Assembly: GCA_019744895.1 (NCBI GenBank)
Contig: JAIETV010000003.1
Coordinates: 31,489-95,488, forward strand
Length of the DNA stretch: 64,000 bases
Direction of reading: 5' to 3'
Origin: Candidatus Babeliaceae bacterium
GTDB taxonomy: Bacteria; Babelota; Babeliae; Babelales; Babelaceae
The translations under genes were made by a program, and so were the position numbers. How positions within the stretch are numbered: the stretch's first letter is position 1; each line of letters begins with the position of its first letter. Below are positions 55,415 to 63,890 of the stretch, piece after piece. Under the pieces are notes generated by a model. It did no database searches, was not told the origin of the DNA, and was given only the letters and a program-made list of their open reading frames with translations.

Positions 55415-56326
55415 ATGAGAAAAATTATTTTAATAGCATTATATATAAGTTCAATTTCAAGTTATAACCAGCCAACAACGCTTAATTTAGGCTATACCAA
55501 CATTCAGCTAGGGGGACCTATCAAACCAACAAGTGGTTGGAGTATGACGCAGTACTTAAGTTTTTACCACTCGAATAAATTTTTGGATTATCAAGGAAAA
55601 ACTTTAAATAAAACTGCGTCTCCTCATTTTAATTCTTTTTGGGGGGTAACCGATTTTAATTATAAAACAGAAGATAAGATTATTTTTAACGCACAAGCTG
55701 GTATAGATATAATACCGCTTTATGCATTTTACTCGAAAATTGAGAAAAATTCGCTTGATATTACTAATAGTGGGGGAGGCATAAGCGACCCCTACATCGG
55801 GGTTTTCCTTCAATGGGAACCATTTTATAAAAAAAATCGACCAATCTTTGTTCATAGATTTGAGCTTTTTACCGCATTTCCTATGGGGAAATATAAAAGA
55901 GGCTATTCAATAAACCCGGGTAACGGCTGCTATTTTATCAACCCGAGTTGGGCTAGTACGCTCTATCTTACGCGTAAGTTTGCTATCTCATCAGCTTGGA
56001 GTTACCTATGGTCTTCTGAAAAAAAATATACCGGCATACAACCAGGTCAAGCTATTTTATTAAATTATAGTATCGAATACGAATGCCTAGAAAATTTTTG
56101 GATTGCAATTTGCGGTTACGCTTTAAAACAGTTTACCAGCGATAAAAAATATGGAGTTACGCTCGCTCATAGTCTCGAGCAAGTTTTATCTGTTGGCCCA
56201 GGATTTCTTTATACTTTTCGTGATAAATTTAACCTTTATGGATATTTTTATTGTGATCAACTCGTTCGAAACCGAGCACAAACTATTTCTTTATTTTTAC
56301 GCCTTTCTGCACAGTTTTATGAATGA
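55415..56326 (+). CDS. outer-membrane protein, MetA-pathway/phenol-degradation family type
   Basis: 303 residues with a signal peptide (RKIILIALYISSISSYN) and alternating beta-strand pattern rich in aromatic residues, ending in Phe-Tyr-Glu (QFYE). GGGISDPYIGVFLQW and NPGNGCYFINPSWAST match the SphA-like (PF13557) family of predicted outer-membrane barrels. The family name refers to catabolic operons and says little here; a porin or transport role is likely. A decayed copy precedes it. Converges with the channel gene with a 4-base gap. Confidence 0.7.
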   Translation: MRKIILIALYISSISSYNQPTTLNLGYTNIQLGGPIKPTSGWSMTQYLSFYHSNKFLDYQGKTLNKTASPHFNSFWGVTDFNYKTEDKIIFNAQAGIDIIPLYAFYSKIEKNSLDITNSGGGISDPYIGVFLQWEPFYKKNRPIFVHRFELFTAFPMGKYKRGYSINPGNGCYFINPSWASTLYLTRKFAISSAWSYLWSSEKKYTGIQPGQAILLNYSIEYECLENFWIAICGYALKQFTSDKKYGVTLAHSLEQVLSVGPGFLYTFRDKFNLYGYFYCDQLVRNRAQTISLFLRLSAQFYE

Positions 56327-56330
56327 AAAA

Positions 56331-57665
56331 TTAATAAAAATAGATAATAGTAATAATAAAAAGAATTAATGTCGTTAATGGCCAATAAAGTAGGCGCATA
56401 ATTAAGTTTTTACGATACTCTAAAATAGAGATATTTTTAAAATAAATAAGCAACAGAAAATTTATCGCTGTTATAAGAATAATAAAATAAGTCAGATAAT
56501 AAAAACATTTAAAATAAACAAGTTCCCCTGTTATAATTGTTTGATCAAATGTTTGATGTGATACAACTGTTGCAAAAAAAACGCTAGCAAAAAGGCCCAA
56601 TATCGAGTTGGCAGACTTGCGAATATCAATTTTTGGCTGAATAAGAAGCATGCAAAAAACTATAAATAGAATAATGAATAAAGGCGCAAGTGTTGAAATA
56701 AGCGGATCTGCAATAGAGCGTTGGACTTCAATGGTATAACTTAAAATAGGAAAATCTTTTTCTTGAGCCCAACCAGTAACCCCAAAATTTGAAAAATAAT
56801 CAGTTAACGTATAAAAAAAATAAGCATTTTTTACGTACCATTTATTAAATTGAATTGATGGGCTTATCGGCGGGTAAGGAGTCCTTGATGAATCATAGTT
56901 ATCAAAAGCAGGAACTAAAATAATGTTTCCTACGTAACTTGGATGTTGCATTAAAATTGTAATTTGCTGATGATCAAAAGGATATTTTTTTAAATTAAAA
57001 TTTGCAGGTATCTCAAATTTATAATCTGACTGTTCATTACGTAAATTTTTTTCTTTTACCGTTAAAACACTACTTACTCGGTGATCATCTTCTTTTTTGA
57101 ACATTACTACAAAGTTTCCCTTAAGCTCATTATCCTTGGTTAAGTCATAATTAATCCACTGCCATTCGTATACATGTATCCCCTTAAGCTCTATATCTAG
57201 AGCATTAATAACAAATCCTATAGGAATAAAATGCGCATCATTTAGAAATAATTTTGGATTTTTTTTCTTAAGAAAAGCTAAAAAGTTATCTAAGTCTTGT
57301 TTGTTTTGAATAATATATTCTTGTTTTTTTATTGTTCCAGAAGTTACTTCTGTGTACCATACAAAAATGATGCCACCCAAAAGAGAAATAGAGAAAATAG
57401 CTGAAAAAAAAGCCCAAAAAAATTCAAAAGGCTTTATTATTTTAAATAAAAGAAATGAAGATAGAATTATAATGCCTACAACAAAAATCATTATAATAAG
57501 TTTAGATTCTTTTTCCTTTTCTATTCTCCCTGTAACTTTTTGGGCAGCTGCTTTTTCTGAATACAATGGTAAAGATTTGCTATGTTCAAGTGCATAAAAT
57601 GAAAAAGTAATAAAGCTTAACGTTATATATATTATATTCTTAATCTCTTGAGTAAACATACGCAT
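56331..57665 (-). CDS. pentameric ligand-gated ion channel homologue with N-terminal membrane extension
   Basis: About 444 residues from ATG 57665 (a longer frame adds 14). Three N-terminal hydrophobic stretches at about residues 10-103. Then a beta-rich domain of about 210 residues, containing NFNLKKYPFDHQQITILMQ. The FPFD-x-Q motif is the hallmark of the Cys-loop (Pro-loop) superfamily, here without flanking Cys as in bacterial members. It is followed by four C-terminal hydrophobic segments (STLAPLFIILFIVFCML, SILGLFASVFFATVVS, then two more), matching M1-M4. Bacterial relatives include GLIC and ELIC. The N-terminal membrane part is unusual. Confidence 0.7.
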   Translation of the reverse strand: MRMFTQEIKNIIYITLSFITFSFYALEHSKSLPLYSEKAAAQKVTGRIEKEKESKLIIMIFVVGIIILSSFLLFKIIKPFEFFWAFFSAIFSISLLGGIIFVWYTEVTSGTIKKQEYIIQNKQDLDNFLAFLKKKNPKLFLNDAHFIPIGFVINALDIELKGIHVYEWQWINYDLTKDNELKGNFVVMFKKEDDHRVSSVLTVKEKNLRNEQSDYKFEIPANFNLKKYPFDHQQITILMQHPSYVGNIILVPAFDNYDSSRTPYPPISPSIQFNKWYVKNAYFFYTLTDYFSNFGVTGWAQEKDFPILSYTIEVQRSIADPLISTLAPLFIILFIVFCMLLIQPKIDIRKSANSILGLFASVFFATVVSHQTFDQTIITGELVYFKCFYYLTYFIILITAINFLLLIYFKNISILEYRKNLIMRLLYWPLTTLILFIITIIYFY

Positions 57666-57760
57666 TATTACTTTTTCAAAAATATTTGATTTACGAACTA
57701 CAAACAAAGTTTAACTAATAAACTTTACTCAAGACAATAATCTTTTTTAAAAATATTTTT

Positions 57761-58278
57761 TTATTTTCTCTCGTAAACAACAACAAGCTCTGTTTGCGCA
57801 ATTATTTTCCCTTTCATTGCAGTCAAAAGTTTATTTTTAATAGCTCCAGGGTTCAAAGTCGACTTACCATCAAGCGCATAAAGCGTAGAATGATAATGGT
57901 GTATCCCAGCTCCTTTAGGGTGCATGGGCCAATCATAACCAATCCTTTGTTAATCATTCTTTCCTTGCATAGTACAATTGCCATTTCTACTTTCACGTTG
58001 CCCAAGAAAATCTAAAGCTGTTAAAGGTGCAGGAATGTTATAAGCGACCCGATACACAAATGACTTTTCTCGCGGGGCATCTGGATCATTACAAATCAAT
58101 GCAAAATTTACTGTCCCTGTCGGAGCGCCAAACCATCGCATACGGGGGACAATATTTGCATCTTCGCTGGCTAATTTTTTGGAATTTGCTCATTCATAGC
58201 AAAATCTAATGACGTCAGCGTAAATGCTTTTTCTTTACTCTTAATACTTACCGTAACCATGGCCCCCAGTAATAGCAT
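57761..58278 (-). pseudogene. broken PEBP/YbhB-family gene
   Basis: Reading minus from ATG 58278: an opening (KAFTLTSLDFAMNEQIPKN), then a frameshift in an A-run, then MRWFGAPTGTVNFALICND with the PEBP ligand motif DPDAP and YNIPAPLTALDFL, then a TAA stop near 57952, and finally GYDWPMHPKGAGIHHYHS, LYALD and a normal C-terminus. The order and motifs match phosphatidylethanolamine-binding proteins (YbhB/YbcL), with at least one frameshift and one stop. It fills most of the gap between the channel and phosphatase genes. Confidence 0.88.
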
Positions 58279-58282
58279 TTTT

Positions 58283-60139
58283 TCATTCTATGTCTTCTTC
58301 CATCTGCGCAATTTCCGGCATTAAGTTTCTAAACTCTTCAAGCAATTCATTTGCTATATCACTATCTGCTTTTCCTGTTGATTTATCATATAATGTATCA
58401 TGCAGAAAATTTAATGCGTCATCGTAATCCGATTGCATTTCGCCCTTAAGAACAGTTCTGGCATAATATTGGCGGGCTTTAAATTTTACAAACGGTGCAT
58501 AAACCAAGTCTTTAAAGTCTTCTTCAGCAAGTGCATAATTTTTTTGATAAAAATTCCTAAGCGCGTCCATAAATTTGTTAAACGGCTCGATGTATTGTTG
58601 AGCCGTTTTATAACTAATATCATTCTTATTTAATGGATCTTCTTTAATTTCTCTAAACCACTTTTTAATATGCTCATAATTAGGACTTTGCTTCACAATC
58701 TCATTTTTTATCTCGGTAAGTAATTCTGGATTGGTTTGAGGAATTGTTTTTTCAAACTCGTTATTCCTCCAACTTTCTAATAAATCTTCCCGTTCTTCTA
58801 TATCATTTTTGTTTTTAGTTGAAAAATTGGTTAAGCGCCAGTCACTATATTGATCAAAAAAAGTTATTTTATTAAAAGCGATAACGCCGGTAAACTGGCT
58901 GGTTGAAAGATTTGTAATAACAGAGTTATTCCATATAGGGTAAATGCCGCTATTGTTTGGAGAAAAAATGCCAGGCAAACTAGAGTTATGTTGGTGAGCA
59001 CGCATTATTCCACGCACATGAACAGCCTGTGAGCTATAATATTTTAAAACCTCATGTGTAAAATCTTTGCCGGCAAAAAGATTTCTATTTGGTTTATAAT
59101 ATGTATTATAGTTGTTTAAGGAATTATTATTAAAATCACCCCATAAAAACCCGAGATCCACCTTAAGAAAGGGATTTCTAGAATTCTTAAAATTATTAAA
59201 AAAGAATTCATGGGCAGACCCGTCAATATTAAATTTTTTTATTAGGTCTGAATCACTGATAAGTCTCTTTAAAAGTTCATTATTGCTGTTTGTTTTTTTA
59301 ATAAGCTGATATTGTAATGTTTCAGATTGCGCCAGAAGTTCTTTAGGATTATAGCGGATCTCTATTCCCCCGTGGCAACATTGAAAATAATTTTTGTTAC
59401 ATCCTACAAAAGATACATCAGGCATAAGGTTATAAAAGAGTGATATAGTGTTATAAATAGGATCATTTTTTGAAAAAATCTCGTTTTGATTCTCTTTTTT
59501 ATATAATGCTTCTAACTGATTATGAAAGCCATAAATATTTCTATAAACAAGATCCTCGTGGTTTCCACGAATCAAAAAGACTTTACCTATATTTTTCATG
59601 GCAAATATTAGTATAAGCGATAGCATATCTATCTGATGCTCTCCACGATCAACCATATCACCCAAAAAGAAAAAATATGTATCCGGCTGTATAATTTGAA
59701 AGCTGTCATTAATAACTTCGTTATCCTTAAGAATTTTAAGGCAAACCGCTAATGCCTGAACATCGCCATGCAAATCGCCCCAAAAATACGCGCTACCGCC
59801 CGATGGTATAGCTAGTTTTAATGCAAATGGCTGGTCGATCTCAGCTTTTAAGCCATTTTTCAACTCAGGGTTTCCGCTCTCTATTTTTTCGCCTAACCAG
59901 GCCGAATTATTCAAAAATTTTTTGTGCTCATGAAGATACTTTTCAAGTAGATCTTTAAAGACACCGTATTTAACCAGTGGGGCGCTGCTTGGGACCTTAG
60001 GGTTTCGATCTAAAGCATTATTATCCCAAGAATCAACAGAGTTGCTATTAAATTCAGCAGATTTAGCTAATGGCTCTTCCAGAGAATAAAGTTTTGATAT
60101 TAAAAAAAATGCACTAAAAAGGACTATTAATTTTTTCAT
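58283..60139 (-). CDS. exported calcineurin-like (PP1-type) metallophosphatase
   Basis: About 618 residues from ATG 60139 (MKKLIVLFSAFFLISKL), a signal peptide. The phosphatase core at about residues 115-380 carries GDLHGD, GDMVDRGEH, RGNHED, HGGI and RAHQHN, the metal and phosphate ligands of Ser/Thr phosphatases of the PP1/PP2A/calcineurin group. About 200 further helical residues (FREIKEDPLNKND, YALAEEDFKDL) form an unassigned C-terminal domain. Export plus a eukaryote-like catalytic order suggests dephosphorylation outside the cell, possibly of host proteins; not shown. Confidence 0.88.
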   Translation of the reverse strand: MKKLIVLFSAFFLISKLYSLEEPLAKSAEFNSNSVDSWDNNALDRNPKVPSSAPLVKYGVFKDLLEKYLHEHKKFLNNSAWLGEKIESGNPELKNGLKAEIDQPFALKLAIPSGGSAYFWGDLHGDVQALAVCLKILKDNEVINDSFQIIQPDTYFFFLGDMVDRGEHQIDMLSLILIFAMKNIGKVFLIRGNHEDLVYRNIYGFHNQLEALYKKENQNEIFSKNDPIYNTISLFYNLMPDVSFVGCNKNYFQCCHGGIEIRYNPKELLAQSETLQYQLIKKTNSNNELLKRLISDSDLIKKFNIDGSAHEFFFNNFKNSRNPFLKVDLGFLWGDFNNNSLNNYNTYYKPNRNLFAGKDFTHEVLKYYSSQAVHVRGIMRAHQHNSSLPGIFSPNNSGIYPIWNNSVITNLSTSQFTGVIAFNKITFFDQYSDWRLTNFSTKNKNDIEEREDLLESWRNNEFEKTIPQTNPELLTEIKNEIVKQSPNYEHIKKWFREIKEDPLNKNDISYKTAQQYIEPFNKFMDALRNFYQKNYALAEEDFKDLVYAPFVKFKARQYYARTVLKGEMQSDYDDALNFLHDTLYDKSTGKADSDIANELLEEFRNLMPEIAQMEEDIE

Positions 60140-60322
60140 AAAAACCCTCAATTTTAATGTGCTCTATTTTTGATACTAGCACTAATAAATGCAGATTGTA
60201 AATATCAATAGGCCTTTAAAACGAAACTCTCGATTGACTCTTTTAAAAAATGATAGTATCGATAAACTAACAGATAGAATATATCTATTACCCAAAAGCT
60301 TTTGATTTTGTAAGGAATTATT

Positions 60323-60646
60323 ATGGCATTGTTAAATGGTTTATTAACCACATTATTTGTGATTCTCTGCTTTATGCTCATTTTTATTATTTTGTTACAA
60401 AAGGGTAAAGGCGGTACAGGTCTTTTTAGTAATATGGGTAACGCTAATGTTAAGCTCTTTGGCGGTTCAGGCGGTCAAGATGTCTTTCAGAAAACAACAT
60501 GGGTTCTTGGTTTTTTATTTCTAGCAGGGTCATTGGCTCTTGCATTAATGCGCAATTCAGGCTCTATGCAAAGATCGCGTATTTTAAATGAACAAGTAGC
60601 TATACCATTGCAAACAGAGCAGGCGTCTACTAAGCCACAAGAATAG
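60323..60646 (+). CDS. secG: preprotein translocase subunit SecG
   Basis: 107 residues: two membrane helices with the SecG loop LLQKGKGGTGLFSNMG, a Gly-rich stretch (KLFGGSGGQDVFQKTT), and a short polar tail. Stabilises SecYEG translocation. AAGGAATTATT is a good ribosome site before ATG 60323. TTGACT at 60234 with TATCGA about 17 bases later may be its promoter. Eight bases before mlaE. Confidence 0.93.
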   Translation: MALLNGLLTTLFVILCFMLIFIILLQKGKGGTGLFSNMGNANVKLFGGSGGQDVFQKTTWVLGFLFLAGSLALALMRNSGSMQRSRILNEQVAIPLQTEQASTKPQE

Positions 60647-60653
60647 TAAAGAT

Positions 60654-61475
60654 ATGTTTATCACCGCATTGAATTACCTGGGAAGAAAAACCATCGATAT
60701 AGTCGAATGGCTTGTTCAAGAAACTCTCCAGCTGTGCGCGGTATGCGGTGATTTTTTCTTCTTTTTAATTAGTACGTTTAGAGTATTTTTTACTACACGG
60801 CTTAATTTTAACCGACTAATTGACCAACTTTTGCGTGTTGGAGTCGATTCTTCAAGTATTATTTTTCTTACCGGATTTTCAACTGGTTTAGCACTTGCAC
60901 TCCAAACCTATATCGGCTTTCACCGTTTTGGCATAGAAGAATTTATCGGTACAGTTGTAGCTTTAGGAATGACCCGCGAATTGGGACCAGTTTTAACGGG
61001 CCTCATGGTTACCGGAAGATGCGGGTCTGCTATGGCCGCAGAGCTTGGCACCATGGAAATCACTGAGCAAATTGATGCACTTAAGACATTGAGTATTAAT
61101 CCGTTTCAATATCTTATTGTTCCTCGCATAGTTGCAAGCACTATTATTTTGCCTTTTTTGGCTATTTTCTCTATGGCTTTAGGCACTTTGGGCGGCTATC
61201 TTTTATGCGTTTATAGCCTGGATATTAATCCTGAATCGTATATGTCTGGCATAAAAGAATTTGTGGAATTTTCTGATATTAAAGGCGGCCTTATCAAGTC
61301 AAGCTTTTTTGGGTTTATTCTATCTTCAATAAGTACCTACAATGGTTATTACACAACAGGCGGCGCGCGCGGCGTTGGCATTAGTACTACTAGAAGCGTT
61401 GTTATTGGATCTATAACTATTTTGATTGCAAATTATTTTTTAAGCTCAATTCTCTTTCAAACGGGAATTTCATGA
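60654..61475 (+). CDS. mlaE: MlaE-family phospholipid ABC transporter permease
   Basis: 273 residues with about five to six membrane segments. The MlaE/permease core is visible: GFSTGLALALQTYIGFHRFG, ALGMTRELGPVLTGLMVTGR and GRCGSAMAAELGTMEITEQID. It moves phospholipids between the two membranes of Gram-negative cells with MlaF (here overlapping by ATGA) and an MCE protein, which is not visible in this window. Supports a cell with an outer membrane. Confidence 0.95.
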   Translation: MFITALNYLGRKTIDIVEWLVQETLQLCAVCGDFFFFLISTFRVFFTTRLNFNRLIDQLLRVGVDSSSIIFLTGFSTGLALALQTYIGFHRFGIEEFIGTVVALGMTRELGPVLTGLMVTGRCGSAMAAELGTMEITEQIDALKTLSINPFQYLIVPRIVASTIILPFLAIFSMALGTLGGYLLCVYSLDINPESYMSGIKEFVEFSDIKGGLIKSSFFGFILSSISTYNGYYTTGGARGVGISTTRSVVIGSITILIANYFLSSILFQTGIS

Positions 61476-62224
61476 TAAAAATAGAACATTTAACCAAGAA
61501 TTTTAATAAACAAGTTGTTACCAATGATCTTAATTTAGAAATCCCTGGAGGTAAAATTACGTGTATAATTGGCCGCTCTGGCGAGGGTAAATCTGTACTA
61601 CTTAAGCAAATAATCGGGCTTATAAAGCCTACCAGTGGGCATATTTATATCGATGGCATTGATATCACACAACTTTCATCAACCGAGCATGAAAAAGTAT
61701 ATGAAAAATGTGGCTATGTATTTCAGTTCGCTGCCCTTTTAGATTCACTAACGATTTTTGAAAATGTTGGGATATCACTTCTTGAAAATGGCGTTCCAGA
61801 AAATAAAGCTCGACCTATAGTGATAAAAAAGCTTACTGAAGTTAATTTAACTGAAGATATTCTTGATAAATACCCTTCTGAGCTTTCAGGCGGCATGCGC
61901 AAGCGTGTTGGTCTTGCCCGAACATTGATTCGTGACCCGAAGATTATTCTCTATGATGAGCCGACAACCGGCCTTGACCCTATTACCTCACGCGTAGTGC
62001 ATGAGCTTATGGCATCAATGCAAGAGCGCTTAAAGCTTACCAGTATTGTTATATCTCACGATCTTGAGATATTTAAATATGTCGATTATATCGCTCTGCT
62101 GCATGAAGGGAAAATTCGCTATTTTGGTGAAGCAAAAACCATTTGGGAGTCAGATAACCCCTATATTTACCAATTCATCCGAGGCTTATCTGAAGGGCCT
62201 ATTCAAACAGAAAGCCTTAAATAA
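61472..62224 (+). CDS. mlaF: MlaF-family ABC transporter ATPase
   Basis: 250 residues. Walker A GRSGEGKSVLLK, Q loop VFQFAALLDSLTIFENV, signature LSGGMRKRVGLARTL, Walker B ILYDEPTTGLDP, H-switch ISHDLE. The AALLDSLT stretch after the Q-loop is characteristic of MlaF-type ATPases. Powers the MlaE permease. No MlaD gene follows. Confidence 0.96.
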   Translation: MIKIEHLTKNFNKQVVTNDLNLEIPGGKITCIIGRSGEGKSVLLKQIIGLIKPTSGHIYIDGIDITQLSSTEHEKVYEKCGYVFQFAALLDSLTIFENVGISLLENGVPENKARPIVIKKLTEVNLTEDILDKYPSELSGGMRKRVGLARTLIRDPKIILYDEPTTGLDPITSRVVHELMASMQERLKLTSIVISHDLEIFKYVDYIALLHEGKIRYFGEAKTIWESDNPYIYQFIRGLSEGPIQTESLK

Positions 62225-62245
62225 TTCAAGCTGAATCATTGCGTG

Positions 62246-62274
62246 TTGACAAAAAATCACTAATTTGATATGCT
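62246..62274 (+). promoter_or_regulatory. strong sigma-70-type promoter
   Basis: TTGACA (62246-62251) and TATGCT (62269-62274), 17-bp spacer, 49 bp before the ATG at 62323. Confidence 0.75.
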
Positions 62275-62322
62275 TATGTTTAATACGTTAAATAATTAAT
62301 TAAAATTAAAAAGAGCACAAGC

Positions 62323-62661
62323 ATGATCAAATTATTAAGAGATTTAGCTTTTTTTAGCTTAAGCGCTTGCTTGATTCGAGCGCAAGAAGCAACTCAAAGA
62401 ACGTCTCATGACAGAAACATCTGGCAATCAATAGCTGCAGCCGAAGAAGACAGAATAGCCCGGCAAAGAATCTCGCAGGAATGTAATAAGCCTGAATCGG
62501 GAGATCAAGTAGTCCCACAAATAGCCCAACAAGACGTTCCAAAAAAACGAAAATTTGAGGGTGGAGCTGCTACCCAACGATCTGCTGCTCATTCCCAAAG
62601 ATTAATAGCCGCCTTTGAACGCGCACGACGAGTATTTAATCCAGATAACACAAACACTTAA
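62323..62661 (+). CDS. exported basic protein with nuclear-localisation-like patch
   Basis: 112 residues. A signal peptide-like N-terminus (IKLLRDLAFFSLSACLIRAQ) is followed by a polar, Gln/Arg/Ala-rich domain. VPKKRKFEGG resembles a monopartite eukaryotic nuclear signal. Short basic patches occur by chance, so this is only suggestive. It has its own promoter. No family is recognised. Confidence 0.65.
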   Translation: MIKLLRDLAFFSLSACLIRAQEATQRTSHDRNIWQSIAAAEEDRIARQRISQECNKPESGDQVVPQIAQQDVPKKRKFEGGAATQRSAAHSQRLIAAFERARRVFNPDNTNT

Positions 62662-62682
62662 ATTTGAAAAATCACACAAACC

Positions 62683-62964
62683 ATGAATAAAAAGCACTTT
62701 TTTTTACTCGCTAGTCTTTATATAGTGTCAACAAAATGCGAAAATATATTTCAAGAATACAGCTTCAATATAGAGAGGCTTATTTTACCTGTTGAAGTGG
62801 ACCCTATAATACAAGAAGAAGCCAACTTACTCGCCCGGGTGCAGGCAGAACAAGCTTTGCGCCGAGCGCAGGCAATGGCCGCTGAAGCTGCTCGTGTTGC
62901 CGCATTGGCAAACCAGCGCCAAGAGCAAGGCAACCCTGGTCCATACAGAAGGCTCTTTCGATAA
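62683..62964 (+). CDS. small exported helical protein
   Basis: 93 residues. The signal peptide (MNKKHFFLLASLYIVST) leads to a single long Ala/Arg/Glu helix (LARVQAEQALRRAQAMAAE) and a short GPYRRLFR tail. It follows the previous gene by 21 bases, probably as one transcript. Function unknown. Confidence 0.62.
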   Translation: MNKKHFFLLASLYIVSTKCENIFQEYSFNIERLILPVEVDPIIQEEANLLARVQAEQALRRAQAMAAEAARVAALANQRQEQGNPGPYRRLFR

Positions 62965-63061
62965 AATCTACTTTTAACAAACTCAATCCACTATTTATCA
63001 AACAGATATATTGACTTTACAATATTAAAAATATTAAAGTTAAAAATATAAAGTAGATTAA

Positions 63062-63890
63062 ATGGGGATTTATTTAATAAATAAAGAGCTTATTAGCGTT
63101 TTAATTTTGGCAAATTCATTTTTTTGTCTCTTTTACCAGCTCAAATGGTGAATTGGCCCAAGCTTCAAGCGCTGGGGATTCTTCCAATACCTATGATAAA
63201 TTAAATCAAAAGTCCTTCTCACTTTCTTCACCCCAAACAGCTGCAGCAGCTATGGTGCTTACAAATATCACCAAACTTACGCGTAGCAGCAACCCCGGAA
63301 ATTATCGACGAAGCATTAGAATTTATTGCTAAAACAACTAATGATCCAATATTTTTTATCACTCAGTCGGATTATAAACGCTGCTCTGAGGATTATTTGC
63401 TCAATAAAAAAAAATTGATATTGAGAGCTCTGGCTCTTAGAATAAGCTATTTAAATGCTGCAAGTTATTTCAAAAAAAGTAATTACTCATTTTCTGAAAA
63501 TCCTTATATGAAGAAATTTTTTTATCAAGAATATGAAATTATTGATAGTTTTTTTGAAATTTTATCAAAATTATCTTCAAAAATTGAATTGGATCTTTCA
63601 AACCCATTTAAAGAAAAAGATGTAAAAAAAGAAATAGCCGATAAAGCCATAGATCTATATACATATCTTTTAAAGGCAAAGTCTTTACTACCTGCAGAGG
63701 TTGAAAAAATAAAAAATTTATAAGCCCGCAAGGTTCTCTTGAATTTTCAAAATTGAGTACTATAGATAGTGCACTTATTTATATACTTACCAATGAAACG
63801 TTCAATATTTTTCACCCTGATTATATTTTTCCGAATTCTGTAAAATATAATGCGGAATCGATAATTGAGGCTTTTAATATTCTAACGTGA
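63062..63890 (+). pseudogene. multiply frameshifted exported-protein gene
   Basis: From ATG 63062 (MGIYLINKELISVLILANSF) the reading moves through at least three frames. A frameshift follows in the run of seven T near 63118 (SSNGELAQASSAGDSSNTYD), another near 63300 (PEIIDEALEFIAKTTNDPIF, RALALRISYLNAASYFKKS and on to TAA at 63721), and a last part reads STIDSALIYILTN and NIFHPDYIFPNSVKY to TGA 63890. The joined product would be about 275 residues with a signal peptide. The gap holds no other gene. Confidence 0.75.
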
